From contig NZ_CAUQDV010000001.1 of the NCBI RefSeq assembly GCF_963517015.1, positions 496,001-560,000 of the forward strand: a stretch of DNA of 64,000 nucleotides, given 5' to 3'. Below the pieces are notes generated by a model. That model had not been told where the DNA came from. It did not search any database and was given only the letters and a program-made list of their open reading frames with translations. The position numbers and the translations under genes were made by a program. Source of the DNA: an uncultured Devosia sp. (GTDB taxonomy: Bacteria; Pseudomonadota; Alphaproteobacteria; Rhizobiales; Devosiaceae). Numbering within the stretch: the stretch's first letter is position 1; every line of letters begins with the position of its first letter. Positions 25,291 to 34,687 of this stretch are shown here, piece by piece.

Positions 25291-26148
25291 ATGGCCAACG
25301 CACTGCATACTGAACTGGCATCGAAGATCCTCATCCACGTCAGATCGAACGGCATGGAATCTGGGCGGCATCTTACCGAAGCCGAATTAGTGGATCTGCT
25401 GGGCGTCTCGCGTCCTCCGATCCGCAGCGCGCTTGCTCATCTCGCAGAGGCGGGCATCCTCAGAAAAGAGCCCAATCGAGGCTACTTCGTCCAGGATGCT
25501 TCAGGCGAACTGGCGAATGCCGAGGACGACCTGTACTTGCTCATCGCCGATGCTCGCTTCGACAACACGCTTCCGGAATTGGTTTCCGAGAGCGAGTTGA
25601 TGCGGCGGTTCGAGACGACCAGATCATCGTTGCAACGCACACTGGTTCGGATTGCCCAAGAAGGATGGATCGAGAGGCGAGAGGGCAGGGGCTGGCAATT
25701 CCTGTCGATGATCGACACCGTCGAAGCCATGCAGGAGAGCCACGACCTCCTCAAGATCGTCGAGCCCATGGGGTTGCTGGCGCCGACGTTCCGAAAGGAC
25801 CCCCTCGTCACTGCCAGACTCCGACAGCAGCAGCAATATGTACTTGAGGAGGGGCAGCGCCTCGGGCGCCTCGAGCTGTTCGAAACGACCATCCGTTACC
25901 ACGTCGGCCTTGCCGCAATGTCGAACAATCGCTTTCTCGCTGGAACCGTGGAACGGCAGCGGAAGCTCGGCCGTCTGATCGAGTATCGGCTGAATTTGAA
26001 TGCGACCATGATCGAGGCTCAGTCGACGGGTCGTTTGGCGATTCTGGATCTTGTGGATGGAGACCACAATTTGAAAGCGGCCGACACTCTGTCGCAACTG
26101 ATCGACAAAGCAAGGGACGACGCCGTTCGAACCACGGCTTTTGCCTGA
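25291..26148 (+). CDS. GntR-family transcriptional regulator with two winged helices
   Basis: A 285-aa protein. The first winged helix (about residues 5-68: RHLTEAELVDLLGVSRPPIR, then NRGYFVQD) is a typical GntR DNA-binding domain. A second winged-helix-like block follows at ~90-140 (VSESELMRRFETTRSSLQRT), and the rest is helical like an FCD effector domain. It probably controls part of the neighbouring catabolic region, but no operator or effector can be named. It lies just right of the mobile island and could belong to either side. Confidence 0.82.
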   Translation: MANALHTELASKILIHVRSNGMESGRHLTEAELVDLLGVSRPPIRSALAHLAEAGILRKEPNRGYFVQDASGELANAEDDLYLLIADARFDNTLPELVSESELMRRFETTRSSLQRTLVRIAQEGWIERREGRGWQFLSMIDTVEAMQESHDLLKIVEPMGLLAPTFRKDPLVTARLRQQQQYVLEEGQRLGRLELFETTIRYHVGLAAMSNNRFLAGTVERQRKLGRLIEYRLNLNATMIEAQSTGRLAILDLVDGDHNLKAADTLSQLIDKARDDAVRTTAFA

Positions 26149-26442
26149 GCTATTTCGTCGGTCGGCACCTTCTGGGTACGATCGCAGCCGACCCCGCTGA
26201 TGTTCCGTCGGCGGCTACCACGCATCGAAGGAACAAGCCGCTCGGCTTGATACCAAGTGAGCGTCAAGGTCCAGCGCACGGCTATCCTGAATTCCGTCTA
26301 TACCGGCAAGGCAATGGCGGTCTTTTCGAAGTGGTGTGCGACCAACTGTTCAGGCGTGACGACAAGGTCCTGTTCATCCACCCAGGGGCGCCGTCGCTGT
26401 TTGCCTATCGCCAGGCGCTGTCCGTTCAACTTTCTACGTGAT

Positions 26443-27324
26443 CTATGGACCGAACAGGTGGCGGGCCGCATCGACCAGCTCCTCCAACGCTGGATTTGGC
26501 GACCGAGTTTGAATCAGGAGCACCACTTCCAAGTTGGGTCCTTCGAGCAGCGGGACAGATCCCAAGCCCGCAGGGAGGTCGGAACAAAGCGTTTCCGGAA
26601 CAAGAGCGATCCCAAGTCCAGCGCTCACCAGTTGTATGATGGTCTGCTGCAACCTTGGTTCGAAGACGAAACGAGGGATCACCTCTTCCGACCAGCAGAA
26701 TGCTTCGATGGCCTGTCTCAAAGTAGGTGCGGTAGTGGATGGTGCCGCGATCAAAGGTTCCCCGTCCAGCATTGAGGGCCGAACCGAACTTTCCGACAGC
26801 AGAGGATGATCGATTCGAGCTATCGCCCTGAGCCGGTCCCTCATCAAGGGGATGCTGCGCAATGCTTGGTTTCGAGGACCGGAAAAAGTGACTGCGGCGT
26901 CCAATTCGCCTTCGGCTATCATGGAGTCGATGTGGTAGGGCAAAGTCTCCTCGAGGATCAGACGGACGTGCGGTCGTCTTTCCGTGAAGGTTCGAACGAG
27001 GTTTGGAATCGCGCTCTTTGCCGCGTGCATCATGAAACCCAATCGAAGTTCGCCCAGCATTCCACTCGCGACCAAACGCGCATTCGTGCAAGCCGTGTCA
27101 AACCTCTCCAGAACCTCTTTGCAGTCTCCGTAGAACCGCTCTCCAGCGGGCGTGAGCTGCACTGTTCGCGACGTCCGCTCCACCAGGCGAACTCCCAATG
27201 CCGCCTCGATCGAGGCTATCTGTCGGCTGAATGGCGGTTGGCTCATGTTGGCCCGTTTCGCGGCGCGCCCGAAGTGCAGCGTGTCGCCAAGAGCCACAAA
27301 CAATCGCATATGCCGCGTATCCAT
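26443..27324 (-). CDS. LysR-family transcriptional regulator
   Basis: A 293-aa LTTR with an N-terminal winged HTH (HFGRAAKRANMSQPPFSRQI, residues ~17-36, then VRLVERTSRTVQLTPAG) and a periplasmic-binding-protein-like effector domain from ~90. The start ATG has GGAGG upstream. It is divergent from the AEC carrier gene with a short 93-bp intergenic region, so it most likely activates that carrier and perhaps the ABC operon behind it in response to the imported compound. The effector is unknown. The 294 bp between the GntR gene and this gene hold nothing recognised. Confidence 0.9.
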   Translation of the reverse strand: MDTRHMRLFVALGDTLHFGRAAKRANMSQPPFSRQIASIEAALGVRLVERTSRTVQLTPAGERFYGDCKEVLERFDTACTNARLVASGMLGELRLGFMMHAAKSAIPNLVRTFTERRPHVRLILEETLPYHIDSMIAEGELDAAVTFSGPRNQALRSIPLMRDRLRAIARIDHPLLSESSVRPSMLDGEPLIAAPSTTAPTLRQAIEAFCWSEEVIPRFVFEPRLQQTIIQLVSAGLGIALVPETLCSDLPAGLGSVPLLEGPNLEVVLLIQTRSPNPALEELVDAARHLFGP

Positions 27325-27417
27325 TGATACCTCCAGAGCATCGATATGTGCGTTGATCGGTATTGGATTATATCGGATGCGCTGGCTAGGAAAGCTGAGC
27401 CTTCCAGGACATACTTT

Positions 27418-28356
27418 ATGTCGACCAGTCTCCCGATAGTCCTTCCAATTTTTGCGCTGATCCTCGTCGGCTGGCTGGCACGTCGCGTCGGCGCGCTGGG
27501 GCCGAACGCAACCAGCGAAGTCAATAAGCTCGTGGTGCAGCTTGCACTTCCCGCCTTGCTCTTCGACATCGTTGCGAATGCTGACGCCACGACCCTCTGG
27601 CAGCCTGGATTCATCGCTACATTCGGAGGCGGGTGTGCCGCGGTGTTCGCCTCAGTTGTCCTGTTCACATGGATCCGAGGTCGGCATCTGTCGGATGCTT
27701 CTTTGGATGCATTGAACGCCAGTTACGCAAACACCGGTTTTGTTGGGTTTCCTTTGATGGCGGCAGTGGTGGGCCCTCAAGGATTGGCACCGACGCTTAT
27801 CGCAACCGTCATAACGGTGTGCATTCTTTTTGCCGTCGCGATCGTACTGATCGAGATCAACGCCAATGCGGGATCGAAACCTCATCAGATCGTCGGGAAG
27901 ACCTTGCTCTCCCTAGCTCGCAACCCACTACTGCTCGCACCATCAGCGGGTTTGGTGTGCATGTGGCTGCACGTCCCGATCCCAGCCCCCGCACAGACGT
28001 TCCTGACTATGCTCGGTGCCGTCGCGTCGCCATGTGCACTCATTGCGCTCGGCCTTTTTTTGGCAGATGCCCCCAAATCGTCCGCCCGTCCTCCAGCGAC
28101 AGCAACGGCAGTTCTCGCCGGGTTGAAGCTAGTGGTCCAACCCTTGACGACCTGGGTGATCGCCAAGCCAGTCCTGGGCTTGGATGATAGTACGGCACAC
28201 ATAGCGGTCCTGCTGGCGGCCCTGCCTACTGGAACGGGCCCGTTCATGCTTGCGGAGTTCTACCGTCGAGAGGCGGGTTTGACTGCGAGAGTGGTCCTCG
28301 TCACCACGATTCTGTCACTGGCCAGCGTTCCTCTTTATTTAGCCATGTCGGGGTAA
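27418..28356 (+). CDS. AEC family transporter (auxin efflux carrier/malonate-type)
   Basis: A 312-aa inner-membrane protein from the ATG at 27418. About ten hydrophobic segments are arranged as two five-helix halves with a polar middle. The motif NTGFVGFPLM (about 105-115) is the crossover-helix motif of the AEC/BART family. Family members move dicarboxylates such as malonate or other organic acids. It is divergent from a LysR gene, which is the usual regulatory pairing. The direction and substrate of transport are not predictable. Confidence 0.88.
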   Translation: MSTSLPIVLPIFALILVGWLARRVGALGPNATSEVNKLVVQLALPALLFDIVANADATTLWQPGFIATFGGGCAAVFASVVLFTWIRGRHLSDASLDALNASYANTGFVGFPLMAAVVGPQGLAPTLIATVITVCILFAVAIVLIEINANAGSKPHQIVGKTLLSLARNPLLLAPSAGLVCMWLHVPIPAPAQTFLTMLGAVASPCALIALGLFLADAPKSSARPPATATAVLAGLKLVVQPLTTWVIAKPVLGLDDSTAHIAVLLAALPTGTGPFMLAEFYRREAGLTARVVLVTTILSLASVPLYLAMSG

Positions 28357-28523
28357 GGACGCTCACGATCCAGCCGGATATGCACACTCGAGTACCTTCA
28401 TCCTACTGATCCATAAGCAGTAATTATGACAGAGCCGAATATCAAAATACCCCGGCGCCTCCAGTCCCGATAGGCTGAGGTCAATAAGAACAATCGCAGC
28501 AGGCACCTGAGGAGGAAATGCCC

Positions 28524-29522
28524 ATGAAGTTCTACCGCATCGCCGGAGCAATTCTCGCATCCTTACTATCTTTCGTAACACCAGCGTTCGCCGAGACGCA
28601 GAATTTGCGTGTTGGCTTTCAGCCCGGCCTTACTTTCCTACCCCTGATCATCATGCAGAACGAAGGGATGATCGAGGAAAACGCGGCGCAACTCGGTGTT
28701 GAGGGACTCCGCGTCGAGTGGTTCAGATCGGCAGGCGGGACCACGATGAACGATGGACTGATCTCCGGAAGTCTGGACATTGCCGCAACCGGCTTTCCGT
28801 CATTCCTTTCTCTTTGGTCGAAGGGTGGAGATCGCCTGCCACTGAAGGCCATCAGTTCGTATGGCTCGACCCGTCTCGAACTGGTGACGCGCAATCCGAA
28901 CGTGGTGTCGATCGCAGATTTCGGCGATGCAGACCGTATTGCCGTTCCAGCGGTGAAGAACTCAGTGCAGGCCATGATCCTGCAGATGGCGGCCGCTAAG
29001 GAGTGGGGCGACGACCAGTATGATCGACTGGACCGACTGACCGTGAGCCGCTCTCATGCCGATGCAGCGGTCGCCATGCTGTCCAATAGCGGAGAGATCA
29101 ACAGTCATTTCGCTGTCCCGCCGTTTCTGCAGCAGGAACTGAAGGATCCGGCAATTCGACCAATCCTCAGTTCCGAAGACGTGTTTGGGGGAGCGATGTC
29201 GAATGGTGTGACCTACCTGACCGAGCGCTTCTATTCCGAGAATCCGAACGTGGTCCTGGCATTCAAGTCGGCGCTGTCTGACGCCATCGACCTCATCAAT
29301 TCCGACCCAGAAAAGGCCGCAGAAATTTACCTTTCGGCTACGCAAGAGAACTCCACGCAGGAAGAAATCGTCGAGATGCTTGGTGCGTTCCGTTACGAGA
29401 CCGCACCTCGTGGGTTGACCCAGGTCGCAGATTTCCTGTTCGAAACCGGAGCGATCGATCGGGAGGTGGGGAACTGGAAAGAACTGTTCATCCCAGAAAG
29501 TCAGGACCTCGATGGCAATTGA
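28524..29522 (+). CDS. ABC transporter substrate-binding protein, nitrate/sulfonate/taurine type
   Basis: A 332-aa secreted solute-binding protein. The start at 28524 has GGAGG 8 nt upstream; the ATG at 28518 is too close. The N-terminus is a Sec signal peptide (MKFYRIAGAILASLLSFVTP) with cleavage near AFAET. The mature part is a SsuA/ThiY/NMT1-like fold (LRVGFQPGLTFLPLIIMQNE) with ligand-binding loops typical of class F binding proteins. It opens an operon with the ATPase and permease genes. Family ligands are sulfonates, nitrate, taurine, thiamine precursors or aromatic acids, so the ligand is open. Confidence 0.88.
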   Translation: MKFYRIAGAILASLLSFVTPAFAETQNLRVGFQPGLTFLPLIIMQNEGMIEENAAQLGVEGLRVEWFRSAGGTTMNDGLISGSLDIAATGFPSFLSLWSKGGDRLPLKAISSYGSTRLELVTRNPNVVSIADFGDADRIAVPAVKNSVQAMILQMAAAKEWGDDQYDRLDRLTVSRSHADAAVAMLSNSGEINSHFAVPPFLQQELKDPAIRPILSSEDVFGGAMSNGVTYLTERFYSENPNVVLAFKSALSDAIDLINSDPEKAAEIYLSATQENSTQEEIVEMLGAFRYETAPRGLTQVADFLFETGAIDREVGNWKELFIPESQDLDGN

Positions 29523-29560
29523 GGCATTGCCTCTCCAATTCCCACATAGAAAGATCCTCA

Positions 29561-30304
29561 ATGCCTATCGATGAGAAACCGCTCCTCGTCGTAGATGATG
29601 TCACGCTCACCTACGGCCGGAAGGGCAAGATCGTGGTCGCTGCCGAGGCGATCAGCTTTAACGCCAACCGCTCCGATCGAATTGTCCTGCTGGGACCGTC
29701 TGGCTGCGGTAAATCCAGCCTGTTGAAGGCAATCGGTGGTTACCTTCCGCCAACCGGTGGATCGATAACCTTGGCTGGTAAGCGCGTGGCTGCGCCGGGG
29801 CCAGACAGGATGATGGTGTTCCAGGAGTTCGACCAGCTCCTACCTTGGAAGACCGTTCTCGCGAACATCATGTTCCCCATGCTGGCCACCGGCGTGGACC
29901 GTGCCGAAGCCGAAGCGCGCGCGAGACGGTTCTTGAACAAGGTCAAGCTGGCCAAGTTCGCCGACAGCTACCCCAACACGCTGTCGGGCGGAATGAAGCA
30001 GCGGGTGGCGATTGCGCGTGGCATGGCCATGCAGCCCGAGATCATTCTCATGGACGAGCCCTTTGCAGCACTGGACGCGCTGTCGAGGCAGGAGATGCAG
30101 AACGAGTTGATGGAGCTTTGGGAAGAGACCCGCCCGACCATCCTGTTCGTGACGCATTCGATTGCTGAGGCGATCAAGGTGGGGTCGAAGATCGTGCTGC
30201 TGTCACCTCACCCAGGGCGCGTGAAGGAGATCATCGACTTGGCGCGTCCGCACGACCCGGCAGAGTTGGACAAGTACATCTACGACACGCTGTTCGCGGC
30301 ATAG
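29561..30304 (+). CDS. ABC transporter ATPase, nitrate/sulfonate type
   Basis: A 247-aa SsuB/TauB-like ATPase from the ATG at 29561. Walker A GPSGCGKSS (~45-53), Q-loop near MVFQEFDQLLPW, signature LSGGMKQR and Walker B IILMDEPFAALD are all intact. It energises the permease encoded immediately downstream, whose start lies 12 bp from this stop, and takes cargo from the upstream binding protein. Confidence 0.92.
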   Translation: MPIDEKPLLVVDDVTLTYGRKGKIVVAAEAISFNANRSDRIVLLGPSGCGKSSLLKAIGGYLPPTGGSITLAGKRVAAPGPDRMMVFQEFDQLLPWKTVLANIMFPMLATGVDRAEAEARARRFLNKVKLAKFADSYPNTLSGGMKQRVAIARGMAMQPEIILMDEPFAALDALSRQEMQNELMELWEETRPTILFVTHSIAEAIKVGSKIVLLSPHPGRVKEIIDLARPHDPAELDKYIYDTLFAA

Positions 30305-30315
30305 GAGGAGCGGAA

Positions 30316-31101
30316 TTGGACATGCTGACCGGAAATTTCGTGCGGAAGCTATTCGTCGTCGTGAGCATATGTATCGCTTGGGAAGCCTATGCGCTGTTCG
30401 TGGACAACGACCTGTTGTTCCCGAGAATGACGGAAACGGCCTACACGCTATGGGCAGAACTCTCCACCGGGAACCTGATCGTCAATGTCGGCAACTCGAT
30501 GCAGACCCTGCTCATCGGATATGTTTCTGCCGTCGCCATATCATTCGTCATCACGACGATGGCGATAAGCAATTCGTTGGCAAGGGAGTATCTGAACACG
30601 ATCACGTCGATACTCAATCCCTTGCCGGCCGTGGCGCTGCTTCCGTTGGCGCTGCTGTGGTTCGGCGTAGGACCGGGGGCGATACTGTTCGTGATCATCA
30701 ACTCCGTTCTATGGCCTCTGTCATTGAACATTTTGTCGGGCTTCAATGCCGTGCCCACCGTGCTTCGCATGGTTGGTCGGAACTACGGGATAAAAGGGCC
30801 AAGATATGTGTTGTCCATTTTGATCCCTGCGGCGTTGCCCAGTATCGTTGCAGGTTTGAAGATCAGTTGGGCGTTTGCCTGGCGCTCGTTGCTTGCTGCG
30901 GAACTCATCTTCGGCGTTAGCTCGGGCGGCGGGGGTATCGGGTGGTATATCTTCGAGAAGAAGAACCAGCTCGAGATCAGTGCGGTTTTCGGTGGCCTGC
31001 TCGCGGTGATCATCATCGGGTTGATCATGGAATACGTGGTGTTCCGGGCGCTCGAAGCCGCAACGGTTCAGCGCTGGGGTGCTGTGAACGATCAGACTTG
31101 A
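30316..31101 (+). CDS. ABC transporter permease, nitrate/sulfonate type
   Basis: A 261-aa inner-membrane protein with about six hydrophobic helices. The ATPase-coupling loop is MVGRNYGIKGPRYVLSILIP, followed by ALPSIVAGLKISWAFAWRSL (the EAA-type motif of SsuC/TauC permeases). The TTG at 30316 has AGGAGG at optimal spacing; the ATG at 30322 is the alternative start. It completes the three-gene import operon, which ends at the terminator at 31134-31170. Confidence 0.9.
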   Translation: MDMLTGNFVRKLFVVVSICIAWEAYALFVDNDLLFPRMTETAYTLWAELSTGNLIVNVGNSMQTLLIGYVSAVAISFVITTMAISNSLAREYLNTITSILNPLPAVALLPLALLWFGVGPGAILFVIINSVLWPLSLNILSGFNAVPTVLRMVGRNYGIKGPRYVLSILIPAALPSIVAGLKISWAFAWRSLLAAELIFGVSSGGGGIGWYIFEKKNQLEISAVFGGLLAVIIIGLIMEYVVFRALEAATVQRWGAVNDQT

Positions 31102-31133
31102 TGCACGTGCTTGCGGCACATGACCGTGATCAA

Positions 31134-31170
31134 TGAAGAAGGGCCCCTTGGATCAAGGGGCCCTTCTTCA
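31134..31170. terminator. Bidirectional terminator
   Basis: The 15-bp stem GAAGAAGGGCCCCTT / AAGGGGCCCTTCTTC with loop GGATC, extended by a T-A pair, lies between the convergent ABC permease and GMC oxidoreductase genes. A and T residues flank both arms. Confidence 0.85.
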
Positions 31171-31221
31171 TTCGCGGCGCCTTCCGCCGAACGGTTCGTC
31201 GCAACTGGGATCAATGTCGAG

Positions 31222-32832
31222 TCAGTCGGCGTTCATGGTCCTGTTGAGAAGGAAATCCGAAGCTTTTTCGCCGACCAGCATGGCGCTCGCGTAGGTGTTC
31301 GCCGAAACCATCGAGGGCAGGATCGACGAATCCGCAACGCGAAGCCCTTCAAGGCCATATACCCGCAACTGATCGTCCACCACGGCCGTCGGGTCGGAAC
31401 TCGGCCCCATCCGGCAACTTCCGGCAAGGTGATAGGTACTGGACCCGTATTGCCGAGCGAAATGCAATAGCTCGTCATCGCTCTGAACATCGGAGCCTGG
31501 AAGCGCCTCTGAATCGTAGTAGTCAGACATGGGGCCGCTCTGCAGGACCTTCCTGGCAGCACGCATCGCAGCAAGCATGACCCGTTTGTCGTTGTCGGCT
31601 TCGATGTAGTTCGGCTGAATGGTAGGAGCCTCGCGGAAGTCCGCGCTCTTGATGTGAGTGTAGCCAGTGCTCTCGGGTCGCATCTGCCATGCGCCGCACG
31701 TCATGCCTGGGAAATCGTCAAGCGTCCCCAGTTGGCCGCCCTTGTAGCTGGCAGGCGTGAAGATCAGCGTGAAGTCTGGAGCATCGAGCGAGGGGTCGGA
31801 CTTGCCGAATGCATAACAAACGGCAGCGCTCAGCCCCAATACGCTCGGCTGCCCCGTGACCCAACGGGCGATCTGGCCCAATAGCCTTGTACCGGTAACC
31901 ATGTTGTTGATGGTTTCGGTATTCTTGGCTCGAGCGACCATTCTGGGGCTGTAGTGGTCGGACAGGTTCAATCCGACACCAGGCAGGGCGTGCTTCACCT
32001 CGACGCCTGCAGCCTTGAGCTTGTCCGGATCCCCGATACCTGAAAGTTGGAGCAGCTTGGGGGAGTTGATTGCACCGGAGCAGATCAAGACCTCACGGTT
32101 CGCCCGAACCTCCATGTCTTGCCCACGCCGTGAGAATCGCACCCCGACCGCTTTCTTGCCCTCAAGGACGATCGATTTGGCTTGGGCGTCGGTGACCACC
32201 TCGAGATTGTCGTTCTTCATCACCGGATAGAGGTAAGCGCGCGCTGCACTGACCCGGCGTGCCTTTCTGATGGACCGCTGATAATAGCCGCTGCCTAACT
32301 GTATCGGCCCATTGTAGTCGGCATTGCGCGGCATTCCCTGGGACGCCGCGCCGTCGATGAATGCCTCGCAGAGCGGGTGCTTCCAATCGGGGTCCGTGAT
32401 GGGGAGCATGCCATCCGAGCCTCGGTATTTGGGGTCATGCTCGGCCAGCCGATTCTCTATGCGACGGAAGTAAGGAAGGACATCGTCGTAGCCCCAACCT
32501 CGGTTCCCGCGCTGGGCCCAGCCGTTGTAGTCATCGACCTGCCCACGCACGAAAACCATCCCGTTGACCGAGCTGGAGCCACCCAACGTCTTGCCCTGAG
32601 GAGCGTAAAGTTTTCTACCACCCGTACCGTCAGATCCCTCCGTCTGGAATTGCCAGATCAGTGAAGGGTTGTGCAGGGTTTTTACGAAGCCCACAGGCAC
32701 ATGGATGAAGATATTGGAATCGACGGGTCCTGCCTCGAGAACGCAAACAGTGGCACCGGAAGTGACGAGTCTGTTCGCTATTACACATCCGGCAGATCCG
32801 CCGCCGACGATCACGTAGTCAAAGCTTTTCAT
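31222..32832 (-). CDS. GMC-family FAD-dependent oxidoreductase (choline dehydrogenase-like)
   Basis: A 536-aa flavoprotein from the ATG at 32832; a TTG 12 nt upstream is the only alternative. N-terminal FAD site DYVIVGGGSAGCVIANRL. GMC signature stretch GKTLGGSSSVNGMVFVRG (~85-100). Near the C-terminus are the catalytic His in STYHLAGSCRMGP and Asn in MVSANTYASAML. Family members oxidise primary alcohols, including choline, aromatic and furanic alcohols and aliphatic alcohols, to aldehydes. Divergent from an aldehyde dehydrogenase gene, it probably supplies that enzyme's aldehyde substrate. Confidence 0.93.
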   Translation of the reverse strand: MKSFDYVIVGGGSAGCVIANRLVTSGATVCVLEAGPVDSNIFIHVPVGFVKTLHNPSLIWQFQTEGSDGTGGRKLYAPQGKTLGGSSSVNGMVFVRGQVDDYNGWAQRGNRGWGYDDVLPYFRRIENRLAEHDPKYRGSDGMLPITDPDWKHPLCEAFIDGAASQGMPRNADYNGPIQLGSGYYQRSIRKARRVSAARAYLYPVMKNDNLEVVTDAQAKSIVLEGKKAVGVRFSRRGQDMEVRANREVLICSGAINSPKLLQLSGIGDPDKLKAAGVEVKHALPGVGLNLSDHYSPRMVARAKNTETINNMVTGTRLLGQIARWVTGQPSVLGLSAAVCYAFGKSDPSLDAPDFTLIFTPASYKGGQLGTLDDFPGMTCGAWQMRPESTGYTHIKSADFREAPTIQPNYIEADNDKRVMLAAMRAARKVLQSGPMSDYYDSEALPGSDVQSDDELLHFARQYGSSTYHLAGSCRMGPSSDPTAVVDDQLRVYGLEGLRVADSSILPSMVSANTYASAMLVGEKASDFLLNRTMNAD

Positions 32833-33113
32833 CAATTGTTCCAAAGGCTCTTGTGCCGGTGGGTGCTATCCCACTGGCTCTGGGGCGTTCATCGTACAAT
32901 CAACTTGGCACGAGTTGGACGCCAATAGAGCTATCGTTGAACCGCATAAGCAAAAATTATGCAGCCCACGATCCTTGGCGCAAACCCGGACATTATTTCA
33001 GCTTATGGGGTACGGCCAATTGATGATTTTTTCTCCAGTGTACGTGGCGCTTAACCTGACCGCCTGTCGAAGCAGATGGTCGGCAGTGCCAAGGGCTGAA
33101 CCTGAGGATGAAT

Positions 33114-34631
33114 ATGACTACGACAACGATAAAAAGAAAAATCGACCCGAGCGCTGCCAAGGTCGAAGCCCAGCGCCTGTCCAACAAGATCCTCGTAGGT
33201 GGCGAGTTGAGAGCCAGCGCTTCAAGCGATACGTTCGACATCACGAACCCAGCGACGCTGGAGAAAATCGCCACTCTCCCCCGTTGCGGCATCCAAGACA
33301 TAAACGATGCTGTGTCGGCAGCGCATGACGCTTTCCAGTCGTGGGGACGGATGCAGGCGCGCGACCGCGGTCGTCTGATTGCGCGCGCCGCAGACCTCGT
33401 CGAGGCACAGCTCGAGCCGTTGGCGCAGTTGCAGACCCTCGAAACGGGTCACGCGATTTCCACTCAATCCAGAGGTGACATTGCGGTGGCCGTGGACATG
33501 CTTCGGCTTTTCGCCGGCGTGGCAGGTGAGCTCAAGGGCCAGGTCGTTCCCGACAGCCCTGGTATTCTGCACTACACGACATGCGAGCCGCTGGGCGTGG
33601 TCGCGGGCATTCTGCCATGGAACGGTCCCGTTTTTACCATGAGCGCCAAAGTCGGCCCTGCGCTCGTTGCCGGCAACACCATAGTCCTCAAGAGCCCAGA
33701 GGCTGCGCCTCTGGCGGTGCTTCGGTTCGCCGAGATCATCCAGTCGGTTCTACCCCCTGGAGTTATCAATGTTATCTCGGGTTCCGGCAGCGCGATGGGT
33801 AAGCCGCTGGTTCAGCACCCTCTCGTCAAGAAGGTCACTTTCACGGGATCATTGGCGGTGGGCCAGACCGTGAGCGAGTATGCTGCTCGGAAGATTATTC
33901 CGGTGACCCTGGAACTGGGCGGGAAGAATCCGAACATCGTGCTCGACGACGCGGATCTTTCGATAGCCATCCCTGGGTTGGTCGCGGGAATGCGCTTCGC
34001 CCGACAGGGACAGTCCTGCATCTCCGGGTCGCGCCTGATCGTTCATGAAGCTGTCTACGACGAGGTCATAGAAGGTGCAGTCGCGCTCATGAACCAATAC
34101 GTCGTCGGCGATCCGTTCGACGAGGCGACCGACATCGGCGCGGTTATCTCTCAGAAGCAGCTGAGCACCATCCAATCGTTCGTCGATGGGGTCGACGCCT
34201 ACCCAGGCGCTAGGGTCCTGTGCGGCGGCAAGGTCCTCACGGAAGGCAGCTTTGGTCGAGGCTACTTCATGCGTCCGACGCTCATCGACAACGTGCCCTC
34301 CGACGCTGAGATCTGCCGAGAAGAGATTTTCGGTCCCGTGGCGGTTGCTATCAAGGTGTCCTCGTTCGAAGAAGCCATTCGCATCGCCAACGACAGCCAA
34401 TACGGACTGGCGGCGGCCTTATGGACCAGAAGCGTCCATAGAGCCATGTCCTTCGCAGAGCAGATTGAGTCAGGCTTCGTGCAGGTCAATCAGTATGCAG
34501 GAACCAAGCCGAACCTTTCGTATGGCGGCTGGAAGAACAGCGGCATCGGCAAGGAATTCACCCTCCAATCCATGCTGACACACTTCACCCGTTCGAAAAC
34601 CGTGCAGATCAACGCTGGTCCTGCCCACTAG
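33114..34631 (+). CDS. Aldehyde dehydrogenase family protein (1)
   Basis: A 505-aa NAD(P)-dependent enzyme from the ATG at 33114 (TGAGG 6 nt upstream; ATG 33108 is the alternative). ALDH motifs: GILPWNGPVF, FTGSLAVGQ, catalytic Glu in VTLELGGKNPNIV and nucleophile Cys in GQSCISGSR. It ends with the usual oligomerisation strand. It is the first gene of a plus-strand run with a lactonase-like amidohydrolase and a GST, and is divergent from the GMC oxidoreductase gene, so it may oxidise that enzyme's aldehyde product. The substrate is unknown. Confidence 0.92.
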   Translation: MTTTTIKRKIDPSAAKVEAQRLSNKILVGGELRASASSDTFDITNPATLEKIATLPRCGIQDINDAVSAAHDAFQSWGRMQARDRGRLIARAADLVEAQLEPLAQLQTLETGHAISTQSRGDIAVAVDMLRLFAGVAGELKGQVVPDSPGILHYTTCEPLGVVAGILPWNGPVFTMSAKVGPALVAGNTIVLKSPEAAPLAVLRFAEIIQSVLPPGVINVISGSGSAMGKPLVQHPLVKKVTFTGSLAVGQTVSEYAARKIIPVTLELGGKNPNIVLDDADLSIAIPGLVAGMRFARQGQSCISGSRLIVHEAVYDEVIEGAVALMNQYVVGDPFDEATDIGAVISQKQLSTIQSFVDGVDAYPGARVLCGGKVLTEGSFGRGYFMRPTLIDNVPSDAEICREEIFGPVAVAIKVSSFEEAIRIANDSQYGLAAALWTRSVHRAMSFAEQIESGFVQVNQYAGTKPNLSYGGWKNSGIGKEFTLQSMLTHFTRSKTVQINAGPAH

Positions 34632-34687
34632 GGTAAGAAACGCGCGTTCGCAGGTGACTTTCCAGCATCCAATTGGAAGAGAGAAAC

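Noticed and set aside
32895..32925. A sigma-54-type promoter in TTGGCACGAGTTGG
   Set aside because: The TGGCAC part is good but the GC element at the correct spacing is missing.
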